A stretch of 64,000 nt of DNA from Quercus robur. Taxonomy: Eukaryota; Streptophyta; Magnoliopsida; Fagales; Fagaceae. Shown here piece after piece: positions 25,147 to 35,749 of the stretch; position 1 is the stretch's first letter; the number at the start of each line of letters is the position of its first letter. The DNA is taken from assembly GCF_932294415.1 (NCBI RefSeq), contig NC_065539.1:33172001-33236000 (forward strand), read 5' to 3'. Under the pieces are notes generated by a model, which saw nothing but the letters and a program-made list of their open reading frames with translations, made no database searches and was not told the origin of the DNA. The position numbers and the translations under genes were made by a program.

Positions 25147-26622
25147 TTTTTATCCTTTTAGAGTATTGACTTATTAGCATTAGTTTCAATGTTTTGTATA
25201 TAAAAAAAATATTAACATTAATATTGTTGTGACTTTGTTGTATCAATAACTTATTAAGATTAATTTTATTGCGATTTGTGGGTTTTTTTTTTTTTTTTGG
25301 CTTTTTGTTTGGGACTAATTTTTAGTGCAATATATATTTATAAGATAGGGAACTAATGAAGCATTTTAAAATTAATTAAATAAATAATGGAATGGAATGA
25401 AAATTAAAACAATAATTTTTATATAGGATAAGGTATCATAACTTTACAATTAAGTCAAGAAATTATTTGAATTGTTATGTAGATATAGGATGAATAACTT
25501 TTATTAGATTTGTAGATCATGGAAAAGTTATTTACAATGTATGATATTTTCAAAAGAAAAAAATACAAATAATAGAAGCTAAGGTGATGATTTGGTGTTG
25601 CTAGCCTCTAGTGTTTTTTTTTTTTTTGAAGAGTTGCTAGCCTCTAGTTATTTACATTGATGTATAATTGGGTGCACCAAAAGCTGTAAACAACCCATTC
25701 TGTAGCAGCTAATATACAGAATGATCAGTCCCTAAGCTGAATAGTCACAATGGATAATAAAATGAAAACAACTCGATCGATGTCAAACCCAACAGTCCGT
25801 TATGCAAGCCTCAAGCCCACACCCAGATTTTCCAGCATAAAGCAGATAAAAACCTTAATATCACTCGATTCCCACGTGGTAATTCCGTAATTGATTCTTG
25901 CCAATTAGTTGGCCATAACATTATTTCTCAATAATAATAAGTTGGCCATAACATTCACTAACCCCATAATGAATCCCCACACAACACTGCTCCATTTCAT
26001 CAACTATTAACCAAAAGATTCCACTCAGACACTCTCATCATTTCCTTGTTCATCCAAAAGTGGTAAGGAAGGAGGTAATGGCCTCCATACAGTAACCCTT
26101 ATCCTCTTCCTTGTTTTTACAATGAATTTCCTCTTTAAATCACATGGTTTTTTTTTTTTTTATTGATTCTTTGACTTCTGTTATTTACCTTTAATTAGTT
26201 TGAAAATGGTCAGTGCACACAAAATCACTTGAAAGAAAAGAGTTAAAAGTTGCAATTGTCACATTTCTAGAGTTCTTACCTAAAGTCATGAAGGTCTAAT
26301 TGATAGGGGCACGCCACTTTTTATTGGTGTATGCATTTAAAAAAAAAAAAAACTCAATTTCATACCACACTTTTTTAAAAGCTGAACCAAACTCAAAAAA
26401 TGTAGTGGCATACACACCAAACTTTCATCTCTTTTTTAGTAATAAATAAATTAACTTCTTATATGCATTTTGTCTCATTAATAAAATATTAACTTCTCAT
26501 ATAATATTTATTTATTTATTTTTCTTACTCTTATAGAAGTGGCTGTTTTCTTTAAATAAAGTGGGGATAAGATTTGCCCGTAACTTAACTGGACCAACAA
26601 AAAAGAAGAAGAAGAAGAAGAA

Positions 26623-26653
<31 letters not shown>

Positions 26654-26740
26654 ATTGATCAATTGTTTTAATTTGAAGTCAAATATGCCTCATGAGCAAA
26701 AAAAAAAAAAAAAAAGTTAAATATGCCTCACCAATGACAC
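25147..26740. other. Non-coding region upstream of GST 26921
   Basis: Holds T-runs, a small direct repeat 'gttgctagcctctagt' (25597 and 25634), a microsatellite (gaa)n(at)n at 26603-26651, and a block at 25655-25800 that reappears at 31005-31130. No coding frames recognised. Confidence 0.55.
25655..25800 (+). repeat. Dispersed block shared with 31005-31130
   Basis: Both copies read 'gatgtataattgggtgcacc', then a diverged middle, then 'caactygatgtcaarcccaac'. They flank the pair of GST genes at 26921 and 29878. Confidence 0.6.
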
Positions 26741-26877
26741 CAGTTGCATTTGAACAACTGTACGTTATGCCAGCAATTATCGCTACAAATTAATTGTTTG
26801 ATTGAAGTTGTAATTGTTTAATCATCCATTCATACCCAAGCTTGCTGCCCAAACAATAGGTGGACCAAATTGGCCCC

Positions 26878-26885
26878 TATAAAAA
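26878..26885 (+). promoter_or_regulatory. TATA box of GST 26921
   Basis: TATAAAAA lies 36-43 nt before the ATG and is followed by TGACTT. It excludes the upstream in-frame ATG at 26870 as the start. Confidence 0.6.
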
Positions 26886-26920
26886 TGACTTCTTATTTAT
26901 GCAAAGGTAATCAATCAAGC

Positions 26921-28248
26921 ATGGCTGATCAGGTGAAGCTACATGGAACATGGTCTAGTCCATTTGTTTATCGAGTGATATGGGCGTTGAAACTGAAAGG
27001 CGTCCCATATGAATACGTTGAAGAAGATCTTTTCAAGAAAAGTCCTCTGCTTCAACAGTACAATCCCGTTAACAAGAAAATCCCAGTACTTGTTCATGGA
27101 GGAAAACCAGTTTGTGAGTCTATGATTATTGTTGAGTATATTGACCAGACGTGGCCTCACAACCCCTTGCTGCCCACTGACCCTTATGAGAAAGCCATGG
27201 CTCGGTTTTGGGTCAAATTTGCTGAAGACAAGGTGTGTATATTTATTTGTCTCAATTCACTTTTATATCTACATGTAAATACAGTTTGTTCAACACAATC
27301 AGTCGAAATGCCTAAAGTCAATGGTCAACTCGTATTTAGTTTCCTATTTTTGCGAAATTAAGGATTTTTTCTTGTTTCTAGCAAAGAGAAAATCATTTTC
27401 TAAATGCTTGTTTGACATTTCATTTTATATAGATATCCCGAATTAACTCTCAAACTTAATGAGATTGCTTTTTAGTTTAATTTGTCTCTAAAGTTTCGTC
27501 AAGAATTTTGTAATTTAACTAATCAATACCTTTTAATATTTCCAACAGAAACATCTAAAATTAAAATCCATATTTTCTCAACTATTGTATTATAAAAAAT
27601 AAATTAAAAAAAAAAAAACCCTAAAGTGCCTTTGACTTAAGAATTAGTATCAGAAGTTTAATGTCCGTGATTTCTCAAATTAAATAGGATCATAAATAGG
27701 AGTCTCATATGAATGACACCCAGTACATAACCACTAATTATGCAACTTGGGCAAGTTAGTCTAGACTAATTGGAACCCAAGTAATAGAAAACATTACCTA
27801 AGGAATAACAAAACCAATACTTTCTCAAAAAAAAAAAAACAAAACCAATAGTTTTATTTAATTGATATAACTTACTACTCTTAAATTTTGATAGGGTTCA
27901 ATTATTGGGTCATTATTCCGAGTCAGTGGTGAGGAGCATGAGAAAGCCATTAAGGAGAGTTTGGAAATGCTGAAAATTGTGGAAGAGCATGGACTGGGTG
28001 AGAAGACATTTTTCGGTGGAGACAAAATTGGCATAGTGGACATAGCATTTGGAGCATTTTCTCACTGGCTGGGTGTCATTGAAGAAACACTTGGATTGGA
28101 ATTGCTTCAACCCAATGCCTTCCCTCGCTTGCATGCGTGGACAAAGAACTTCAAGGAAGTTCCTGTAATCAAAGACAACCTTCCTGATCGTGATAAAATG
28201 TTGGTCCAGTTAAAGGGGATTAGAGAAATGTACTTGGCATCTAAGTGA
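26921..28248 (+). CDS. Tau-class glutathione S-transferase
   Basis: Exons 26921-27232 and 27895-28248, with donor gtgtgt and acceptor tgatag; 221 residues. The N-terminal domain has WSSPF with probable catalytic Ser13, KKIPVLV (52-58) and the glutathione-binding CES (66-67). The C-terminal domain has [20 protein letters not shown] and [21 protein letters not shown]. An in-frame ATG 51 nt upstream lies before the TATA box, so the MADQVKLHG start shared with the paralogues is preferred. Product and role are as for the 8701 gene: cytosolic glutathione conjugation, substrate unknown. This copy diverges most in the C-terminal substrate-pocket helices ([13 protein letters not shown]), so its substrate range probably differs. 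No defects seen. Confidence 0.95.
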
Positions 28249-28989
28249 ATTTTAGAGCTGGTTTCTTTCTACTTTGAACTACTCCTAATATAATTAAGGA
28301 ATTTGAAGTGGCCGGGAGTGAACTATGATTGTATTCAGCCCCTTTCTATGTCTAGGGTGTATCTGTACTTCAATTTGCAAGAATAAGGAAGACTCTTCCT
28401 TGCTTATACTTCTATAGTTGTCACTAAAAATAGAAGTTAAATTACTAAATTGATCTTTCAATGATCGGCCAAAATTAAATTTTATTTCTCCAACTATTAA
28501 CTGTATCAATTTAATTCATCAACATTGAGAAATAAGTCAATTTTCTCCATTTAAATCGTAACAAAATTGGACCACTTGATAAATGCACATTATTTCTCTA
28601 AAGAATAAAGCTAGGGACACAACAATTTCATAATAAATCGTAAAAGATAAACGGTTAGCAGTAAGTAAATAAATGATTTAAGTAATTGATCGAAATAAAA
28701 CCAATTGCCACCCAATAATCTTTGTTGTGAAAATGTTGTAATGCCGCACTACTCATTTTTTTTTTTTTTTTTTAAGGACGGCACTACTCTTTTTTGAGAA
28801 ACAAAGACAGCATAATTCCAAAGTATTAAAAAAAATGTATTATTTCAAATCTAAACAAGAAGGAAAAGAAAATGTGTATCCGTGTGTCAAGCAAGCAAAA
28901 AAACTAATTGCCAAGAAAGAAAATACGGTTGTTGGTACCTTGGTGTAGTAGACTTACTAACTTGATCCCTGATTAGTCATTACTAACGA
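28249..28989. other. Spacer with decayed GST promoter
   Basis: The left half shows no feature. About 28800-28989 is collinear with the upstream region of the 43271 gene (cataattcc/catatttc, 'agaaggaaaagaaaatgtgta', 'ccaagaaagaraa', 'cttgatccc'), so a promoter of the MEEV-type GST was copied here. Confidence 0.6.
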
Positions 28990-29055
28990 AAGAAGTGAAG
29001 CTTATTCAGGCCAAGCCCCTTCAGTCATAGAGTGATATGGGCTCTAAAATTGAGG
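28990..29055 (+). pseudogene. Tau GST exon-1 5' fragment (MEEV type)
   Basis: Matches codons 2-26 of the 43271 gene (gaagtaaagct..., 'agccccttcagtcatagagt', 'gatatgggctctaaaa'), then stops at ggggt. The start codon region reads 'aacgaaagaagtg' instead of 'aatggaagaagta', so even the ATG is gone. Confidence 0.8.
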
Positions 29056-29357
29056 GGTTTGCAAGAAACTATGAAAAGTGGAAAATATCTCACAGAGAGA
29101 AATGCAAGAAAAAATGTAGTTGCAACTTAATGAATTCTGTGCTGGACTTAGGCTTTTATAGCCACAGAGCAGAGAAAGAGAAGGAAAAAAACCAACTAGC
29201 CGTTTCGTCTAACTATAACAAACAAATTCTCTAACTAACTGAAGATTAACACATGGGTAACTATAATTAACAGAGTGACACCGTTTCTTGAATCTGTACA
29301 CCATATGACACCGTTTCTTGTACAGGCTTGAAGTACTTGAGTAGAAGCTGATACCAA
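29056..29357. mobile_element. Possible LTR-derived insertion
   Basis: Lies between two GST scraps. On the minus strand it starts near TGGTATCAGC and has a ctataaaagcc TATA-like word and a (ca)accgttt-type direct repeat ('tgacaccgtttcttg' twice, plus strand). The features fit an LTR or its edge, but no target duplication or second LTR is visible. Treated as a fossil; low confidence. Confidence 0.3.
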
Positions 29358-29395
29358 TTTGAGTCGTCAATGCGACATTGTTTCTCTCACTTCCA

Positions 29396-29419
29396 TTCCA
29401 TGCAGCTTCAACTCAGCCA
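29396..29419 (-). pseudogene. Tau GST start-codon scrap
   Basis: Minus-strand ATGGCTGAGTTGAAGCTGCA matches the first eight codons of the MAEVKLHG-type genes and then diverges. It sits head to head with the promoter of the 29878 gene, repeating the divergent layout at 7394/8701 and 10221/10770. Confidence 0.6.
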
Positions 29420-29439
29420 TGCTCGTGAGCTTAATTGTT

Positions 29440-29877
29440 AATAATTAATCAGTCCTCATTGTTGGCTTAGGTTGTTGATTTGTTCAATAAAATTGGCGTC
29501 ATTCATGGTGCATCTCAGTCAATTGGATGCATCTTACTTGAGCTTCAAAGACAAAGAAGGGCCTTTGTGAAATCCACTTGATTGAGATGCATCACGAATG
29601 CCGAGGATTTCCTTGAATAGCCTAGGCCAGCAATGAGTGCTATTTAATTTTTTTTAATCCAGATCAATGTAATTGTTTAATCATGCCCAAAGCAAGATAT
29701 AGACTACATTGGATAGCTTATGCTTATTGCCCAAGTATGTGAGGGCTAATCAATTTTTAATGGAGATTGTAATTGTTTAATCATGCCAAAGCTTGTGCTT
29801 ATTGCCCAAGCAAGATGTGGACTACATTGGCCACTATAAAATTGACTTCGTTGGGTAATCACATTGCTCTCTCAAAC
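29440..29877 (+). promoter_or_regulatory. Promoter module of GST 29878 (TATA 29835-29841)
   Basis: Collinear with the 8701 promoter but with an internal duplication: 'ttgtaattgtttaatcatgcc'-like words occur twice (about 29665-29700 and 29768-29800), each with 'gcttattgcccaag'. TATAAAA is followed by TTGACTT as in the other copies. Confidence 0.65.
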
Positions 29878-30192
29878 ATGGCTGAGGTGAAGCTACATGG
29901 AAGATGGTCTAGTCCATTTGTTTACAGAGTGATATGGACTTTGAAACTAAAGGGCATATTATATGAATACATTGAAGAAGATCTGTCAACAAAAGTCCTC
30001 TGCTTCTACAGTAATCCTGTGCACAAGAAAATCCCAGTACTTGTTCATGGTGGAAAAACAATTTGCGAGTCCATGATAATCGTTGAATATATTGAACAGA
30101 CATGGCCACTAACTCCCTTGCTGCCAACTGACCCTTACGAGAGAGCTAAGGCTCGATTTCGGGTTAATTTTATTGAAGAGAAGGTATAATCT

Positions 30193-30232
<40 letters not shown>

Positions 30233-30836
30233 CATGTTTGCAAAACTAAGGACATTTATCTTTGGGTACAAATCCTCAAGAAGTAAATGGAAATCATTTA
30301 CATCTATTCCATTCCTAAAAAGTGATTAAACTTTTACATTGGCCATCAATCTGTCACAGTCCCTTTTTAATTTTGGGGTTGAGACCGGTTAAGGGAAAAA
30401 AATTGACACTAGACATTAACACAGGCGAAATTAGAAAAATAAAATTCAATACCTAAGAAAAAACCAAGCCAGGTTTCATTTAATAAAAACAACCTAGTAC
30501 TCATTACGTCTTAAACTTTGATAGGCTCCAGCAGCAATTTTGTCAGTATTTCGATCCAATGGCGAGAAGCAAAAGAAGGCCCTGAAGAACAGTTTGGAAA
30601 TGCTAAAAATTATGGAAGAGCAGGGCCTAGGTGAGAATAAATTTTTTGGGGGAGACAGAATTGGTATAGAGGACATAGCATTTGGAACAATTGCACACTG
30701 GTTTGGTGTCATTGAAGAAATAATTGAAGTAAAAGTGCTGGAAGCCCATGCATTGCCCCGCTTGCACGCATGGAAAGAGAATTTTGAGGAAGTTCCTATA
30801 ATTAAAGAAAATGTTGTTCTTTTTCAAGAAGAGTAG
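29878..30836 (+). CDS. Tau GST, altered and shortened copy
   Basis: Exons 29878-30183 and 30525-30836 (donor gtataa, acceptor tgatag) give an open 205-residue product, against 221 in the 8701 gene. Compared with 8701, a 1-nt loss and a 2-nt loss about 30 nt apart cancel. Residues about 38-45 are therefore read in another frame (STKVLCFYS for [11 protein letters not shown]), just before the intact [11 protein letters not shown] and CES motifs. The usual ARFWVKF is ARFRVNF. A deletion of about 23 nt and a frame change near the end replace the final helix with ENVVLFQEE. The active-site WSSPF is kept. It may be expressed but its stability is doubtful; a dying gene is as likely as a variant enzyme. 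The intron contains a T-run of about 37. Confidence 0.7.
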
Positions 30837-31149
30837 TATAGAAATGTTGTCAGCATCTCAGTGATTTACTTTGTGTGTGTGTCTGTACTGTTATTTTGAA
30901 TAACAGCGAAGAGGGTTTTTTTTTTTTTTTTTTTTTTTTTTTGATAATCAATAACGAGAGGTTAATGGTTATTGTCAGTGTAGCGAGAGGTTATTATTAG
31001 TAAGTCATTACACTGATATATAATTGGGTGCACCCACAAAACGGCTTTACAATTTTGGATTCACTAGCATCTAGAGCGCTCGGTCCCATTTCAAATGAAT
31101 ACAACTTGATGTCAAGCCCAACCCGCCATCTCTCATGTAAAGTTGTGAT
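30837..31149. other. 3' flank of GST 29878
   Basis: T-run at 30917-30942 and the dispersed block 31005-31130 described at 25655. No gene. Confidence 0.5.
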
Positions 31150-32210
31150 TTACAACTATGTTTTATGTTGCTTTTATTCCATGACAAAAAGTGTTGTAAT
31201 TACTTTAATTTTGTTCCTTGTATTTTGTAGGATTTTAGTGTATTGGGTTTAGTATTAAGTTGATGAAGACTTAAGTTTTATTGAAGATCAAGTGGATTTC
31301 GCGAGAAGCTCGCGAGAAGCTAACCCGCGAAGTAGCCACGTGAGAAGAACATGACTAGAAGCTGAAGAGTCGTGCCAAGCTGTCAGTTTCGCGAGTGTCT
31401 CGTAGGTAAAGCCTTCCCGCGAGATAATCGCGAAACATTCTGCTTAGAGGATTTTAAGTGTGACTTTCTTGCCCTTCACCCATACTATATATACCCTCAT
31501 TACCCACAAATGTAAGGAGGTCATTCAGAGAGAAAAACCCTAGATAGGTTTTCTATAACACACACACACCCATCTTTTAGAGAAAGAGCTACCCATCCTT
31601 AGTGAGAAATCATTGTAGCTTCTTCTCCTTCCCTCTCCCATTGTCATACCTTGAGAGGAGATTTGTATCCAAATACAACTCACACCTTTTTAGAGTGTAG
31701 AGAGTGTTTTGGAGTTTGGGAAACTTTGGGGATTTGCCAAAAGAAGTTGGTAAGGCTTGGCGGATGCAATGGGCGTATTGCGGGATCCGGAAAGTTAGAC
31801 AAGACACAGTTCTGAGAAGGCTTGTTGGAGTAGGAGCTTGGAGGACTTAGGTGCATTGGGTAAATTAGGCTTGGAGGGTCTCTTGCTATTCGTGTATTCC
31901 AACTTATTGTCTAGTAGATTGATTTACCGCTTGGAGGGCAGCGGAGAGGTTTTTCGCCGAGTTCTTCAATTCCCTCTTCGATAACACATCGGCGTGTTAT
32001 CTTGTGTTTGCATTCTCTCTTCCCTTACTCTTGTGCTTTACTTTTATTGTTTGTTGTTCATGTTTATGCACTAGATTAGTATCAGTTGTTTGCACTTCAT
32101 TTACTCTTGTTTCCTCACTTAAATGAGTTCGAGTAAAATCAACCGAGTCGTAATCTTTTAATTAAGGGTCTAAACAAGCTCTAATGTTTTAACACATTTT
32201 CGAGCTTTCA
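31150..32210 (+). mobile_element. Probable solo LTR or LTR-plus-leader fossil
   Basis: Contains a cluster of cgcgaga/ctcgcgaga words (31295-31430), a tactatatataccc TATA-like box, 'aaaccctagataggtttt', then 'gcttggagggcagcggagag' and 'ttcgataacac'. This composition is familiar from long LTRs of plant retrotransposons. No coding domain, partner LTR or target duplication was found, so the ends are approximate and the family is unassigned. Confidence 0.4.
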
Positions 32211-33720
32211 TCTCACAAGGCTCAAGCCCACTCCCTAATTTCCTACCTAAAGAAGCATATCATAAGTTTAAGAGCTAAAGAGTAATTGCATTACAAATAA
32301 TCATTCAAAACTAAAATATATCTTAATATCGCAAATAAACAATCACAATATGTCAAACAAAATAAACCACAACAACTAATAAATTTATATACGTAGGGTT
32401 TTGAACGGTATATTGGTAAGGACAAAACTTAGGTACAATACATTTAACTAAAAAATACACTTCCATCTCATAAGAAAAAATTCACGAGATAGAATCTTAA
32501 GAATGGAACCTAAGGAACAACACCTAAGTATTGTACCTAAGTCTTGCTCTATTGGTAAAATGACATTTTGTTAAACAGGTTTCATGGCTTGAATACGAAC
32601 GCAACACTTTCATTAAATGGGTCAATCATATCAACCCGAATATGACACGAACTTGTAAAGCCTTACAACTCATAACCTGCTAACTTTTTTTTGTGTCTTG
32701 TCATGTTTGCGGATCATGTCAGATTTCATCACCCCTATTGTGTACACCAGTGGAGGAGCTAGAAAGTTTTTTCAGAGAGCCAAGCTAAATAATAAATTCA
32801 AAGAATAACACACACACACACACTTATATAGAATGTTTGTAATTTTGATTTAATATATGGTATTTTCTTATATATACAAAAATATTTATATCAAGTAAGT
32901 CTTTACATCTTTGCAAAAAAAAATAAACAAATAAATAAAATAAGGAAAAAAAGAGTAAATCTTGACATGTGTAAAAAGTAAAAAGTAAAAATATACAAGT
33001 CAATTTAATAAAAATAAAACATAATTAAATTATGTATGGTATACATTAAATACACTTTGATTTAATGAGCTATGTATGATATAAGAGTAATTAGAGAAAA
33101 CAAAAATGTATTAGTCAATTATATAAATGCATTACATGTTTTTAGTAAAAATCTAAGGGGCCATTACTTGAATTTATGTCTAAAATTAAATATTTTTACC
33201 AAAATTACAAGAGACATGGAGGATTTTTGAAAAGTCAAGGGGATGTGATTCATGGGATGGAAGAGTCCAATGTTCTAGTGCAATAATAGGTTTTCGCTGT
33301 AAGTTGTCTATGAGTTGTAGTATCTAGATAAAGGTTTTACTTGCATTGTGATAACTTCTCTTTTCATAGCGAATTTGCAAGGAAAGTTTTCATTCAACTT
33401 TTGAATTGATAAGAGAGGAAGAGATGCACTTAATCAATGTTTTATTATTTGCCATAAAAATATATAAGAGAAAGAAATGTAGAGTCTAATTTTTGTTTTT
33501 TTTATTAATGTCAATTCTTATAGGTGAAGCCATGGTCAAACTATCTCCCCACCTCAAGGAGGTCCTCTATTTTGTTTGGCTGGTCGATCTTCCTTTCTTT
33601 GAATTGACATTTTGATCATTTGGTGTATTAGGGAGGGATTAACATTTTTAATGCATATCTAATCATACCAACATGATCCCATTGATTTTCTTTCGATCAG
33701 AGCATCAAGCAACACAACTC
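32211..33720. other. AT-rich non-coding spacer
   Basis: Contains a (CA)n run (32809-32822) and a 'gtggaggagctagaaag' word seen in dispersed plant repeats. No gene, clear terminal repeat or RNA recognised. Confidence 0.5.
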
Positions 33721-33959
33721 TTAGAGCATCCACAGCAGTGGAGTTAAAAATTTAGCTATTTGTCACCATAAAAAGTTATTTTATCTATTTTACTTACTCA
33801 CTTTACAAAATATGCTGCAACAGTGGATTTATTTTAGCTTTTAACACAATAAAATAATATAAACATCACAATAAAATAATATATTTACTACAATAAAATT
33901 TTACTCTAAAATAAAATTTTCTACTAATATTTTGTGAGTGAGTGTGAAGCAACAAAAGC

Positions 33960-33962
<3 letters not shown>

Positions 33963-34021
<59 letters not shown>
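33963..34021 (+). repeat. (GA)n microsatellite
   Basis: About 29 GA units immediately upstream of the captured ABCG start, in the position of a 5' UTR. Confidence 0.95.
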
Positions 34022-34023
<2 letters not shown>

Positions 34024-34042
34024 CAAAACCTCAGAGACGAAA

Positions 34043-34297
34043 ATGGTGGTTTTTGGTGGGAAGAAGGTGGGCCAGGTGGTGGCCGAAACAGCCTTCCTCT
34101 TCCGCCTCTTCTCTAGCCCAGGCCCAGCTCTTCCGCTGGTGGCTGATCAAGAAGATTGTGATGACTTCACCGAAGACTTTGAATCTAGCAATTCCACTAT
34201 CGACGATAAAGTCTTTCCGGTCACAATCCAGTGGTGCAACATCACTTGCTCTTTCTCCGATAAATCCTCCAAATCAGTCAATTCCTTCTTTTCTTAA
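34043..34297 (+). pseudogene. Captured first exon of ABCG7-like half-transporter
   Basis: An open 84-codon frame begins MVVFGGKKVGQVVAETAF. It continues through the 'FSSPGPALPLV' segment, an acidic linker, and VFPVTIQWCNITCSFSDKSS. As I recall the family, this is the N-terminus of plant ABCG7/WBC7-type transporters, just before the ATP-binding cassette. After KSV the match ends and the frame runs into AT-rich intron-like sequence. No Walker A, signature, Walker B or membrane part is present, so it cannot transport. The 5' leader with the GA repeat appears to have been captured too. Confidence 0.7.
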
Positions 34298-34543
34298 ATT
34301 CAAATTTTAATTTTTTGTGGAAATCTAATAATCTATCAAAGAAGTGGATCAGTTGGGAGAATAAAAGAATATAAAAAAATAAACAAACATATATTATTTT
34401 AATCCAGCTAATTCGGCTGAGAATATATATATATATAATTTTTTTTTTTTTTCGGCTCTCAGCTATAGTGCACAGCCATATTTGCATTGTAGTAATGAAG
34501 GTAAAAATTTTACCTTTAACTCCACTATTGTAGTATGGATTTT

Positions 34544-34820
34544 TGTGTTTTGGTGAAACTAAAATAACTATATAACCATTTAGCTTCTGCTGTGAGGTCT
34601 CTTATACCTATAGTTCAGACGTGGCTCCAAAGGGTATAAAGTGGGTGTAGAGATTCCTCAATATAGTTTGTGTTATGTCTAATGCTTAACATAGGCAGGT
34701 TGGTTTCTCTGCCGTCGTTGGGGAGCTCTTGGCGAGGAAACCTTAGGATAAGTTGCTAAAACAAATACTATACTTCCAAAGAAAGACTGTTGGCAGCAAG
34801 TGGAGACATTTATTTAGCCT
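34544..34820. other. Non-coding spacer before Copia-2
   Basis: No recognised feature; ends in the AGCCT target site (34816-34820). Confidence 0.5.
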
Positions 34821-34997
34821 TGTTAGAAATACTGAATGATTGTATTGTATTTCATAATCAAAGAATATACATGAATGCCTTTATATAGGAGGCATATGTG
34901 TGCAGTACAAGTAAGCCTATGTGTGTAGTACAAGTACAAGTGTGCTATACAAGTAAACTAGCTGGGCCTAAAGCCCATAACATAATATACATTAACA
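34821..34997 (-). repeat. Copia-2 3' LTR
   Basis: 177 bp, TGTTAGAAATAC ... ATTAACA, next to the purine tract. Confidence 0.9.
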
Positions 34998-35009
34998 GCC
35001 CCCCTCAAA

Positions 35010-35650
35010 CTCAAGGTGGATGTGAGACCAACTTGAGGTTGTCAACCAAATCACGAGTGCGTCCCTTAGGAAGTGACTTGGTGAAGATATCTGCAAGTTG
35101 ATTTTTGAAGAGACAGAGAAAAGCTTGAGAGCACCATGGACAAGATGATAACGGATAAAATGACAATCAATCTCAATGTGTTTAGTCCGTTCATGGAAGA
35201 CATCATTGTGAATAATATGAATGGCACTCTAGTTGTCACAATAAAGGGGAGTAGCAGAGGATGTGGACACACCCAAATTCTTAAGAAGCCATCGTAGCCA
35301 AAGGAGCTCAGATGTGGTATCAGCAAGAGCACGATATTCTACTTCAATACTGGAGCGGGCCACGAAAGTTCGTTTCTTACTTCACCAAGAAATGAAGGAA
35401 GAACCAAGGAGAAAGTAATAACCTATAGTGGACCTGCGATCAGTGGGATCTCCTGCCCAATCAGCATCAGAGAATGAACGAAGTACAAGAGGAGACTGAG
35501 CTGAGTAGAAAAGGCCATGGAAGAGAGTGCCCTTCAGGTATCGAAGTATGCGCAGAACAGCAGCATCCTGAGTTGATCATGGAGCAGACAGATACTGGCT
35601 CACCTAATGAACAGCATAAGAAATGTCTAGACGAGTAACCGTGAGATAAA
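35010..35650 (-). pseudogene. Copia-2 RNase H remnant
   Basis: Degraded copia RNase H region following RT on the minus strand; interrupted. Confidence 0.7.
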
Positions 35651-35749
35651 CTAGGCTGCCAACCAATCATCTATAAAGAGAAGGATTAGACACTGGTTCC
35701 CCCCCCTCCCGAATGTGTCAAATGCGCATTAAGCTCAACTGGAGTGTCA

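Larger units (their letters stand above)
33724..34543. mobile_element. Tourist-like element carrying a host exon (Pack-MITE)
   Basis: The left end GAGCATCCACAGCAGTGGAG continues GTTAAA; the right end carries the inverted partner (tttaactccactattgtag, 34516-34534). TTA precedes the left end (33721-33723); the right target copy is not clear. Between the ends lies a purine-repeat leader and the first exon of an ABC transporter. The end sequence is the GAGCATC type seen in the 10301 MITE. Confidence 0.6.

Noticed and set aside
26870-26920. N-terminal extension of the 26921 GST as a targeting peptide
   Set aside because: The upstream ATG precedes the TATA box and is absent from paralogues.
33934-34020. 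Arg-Glu repeat protein upstream of the ABCG fragment
   Set aside because: It is the GA microsatellite read through; the credible start is the ATG at 34043.
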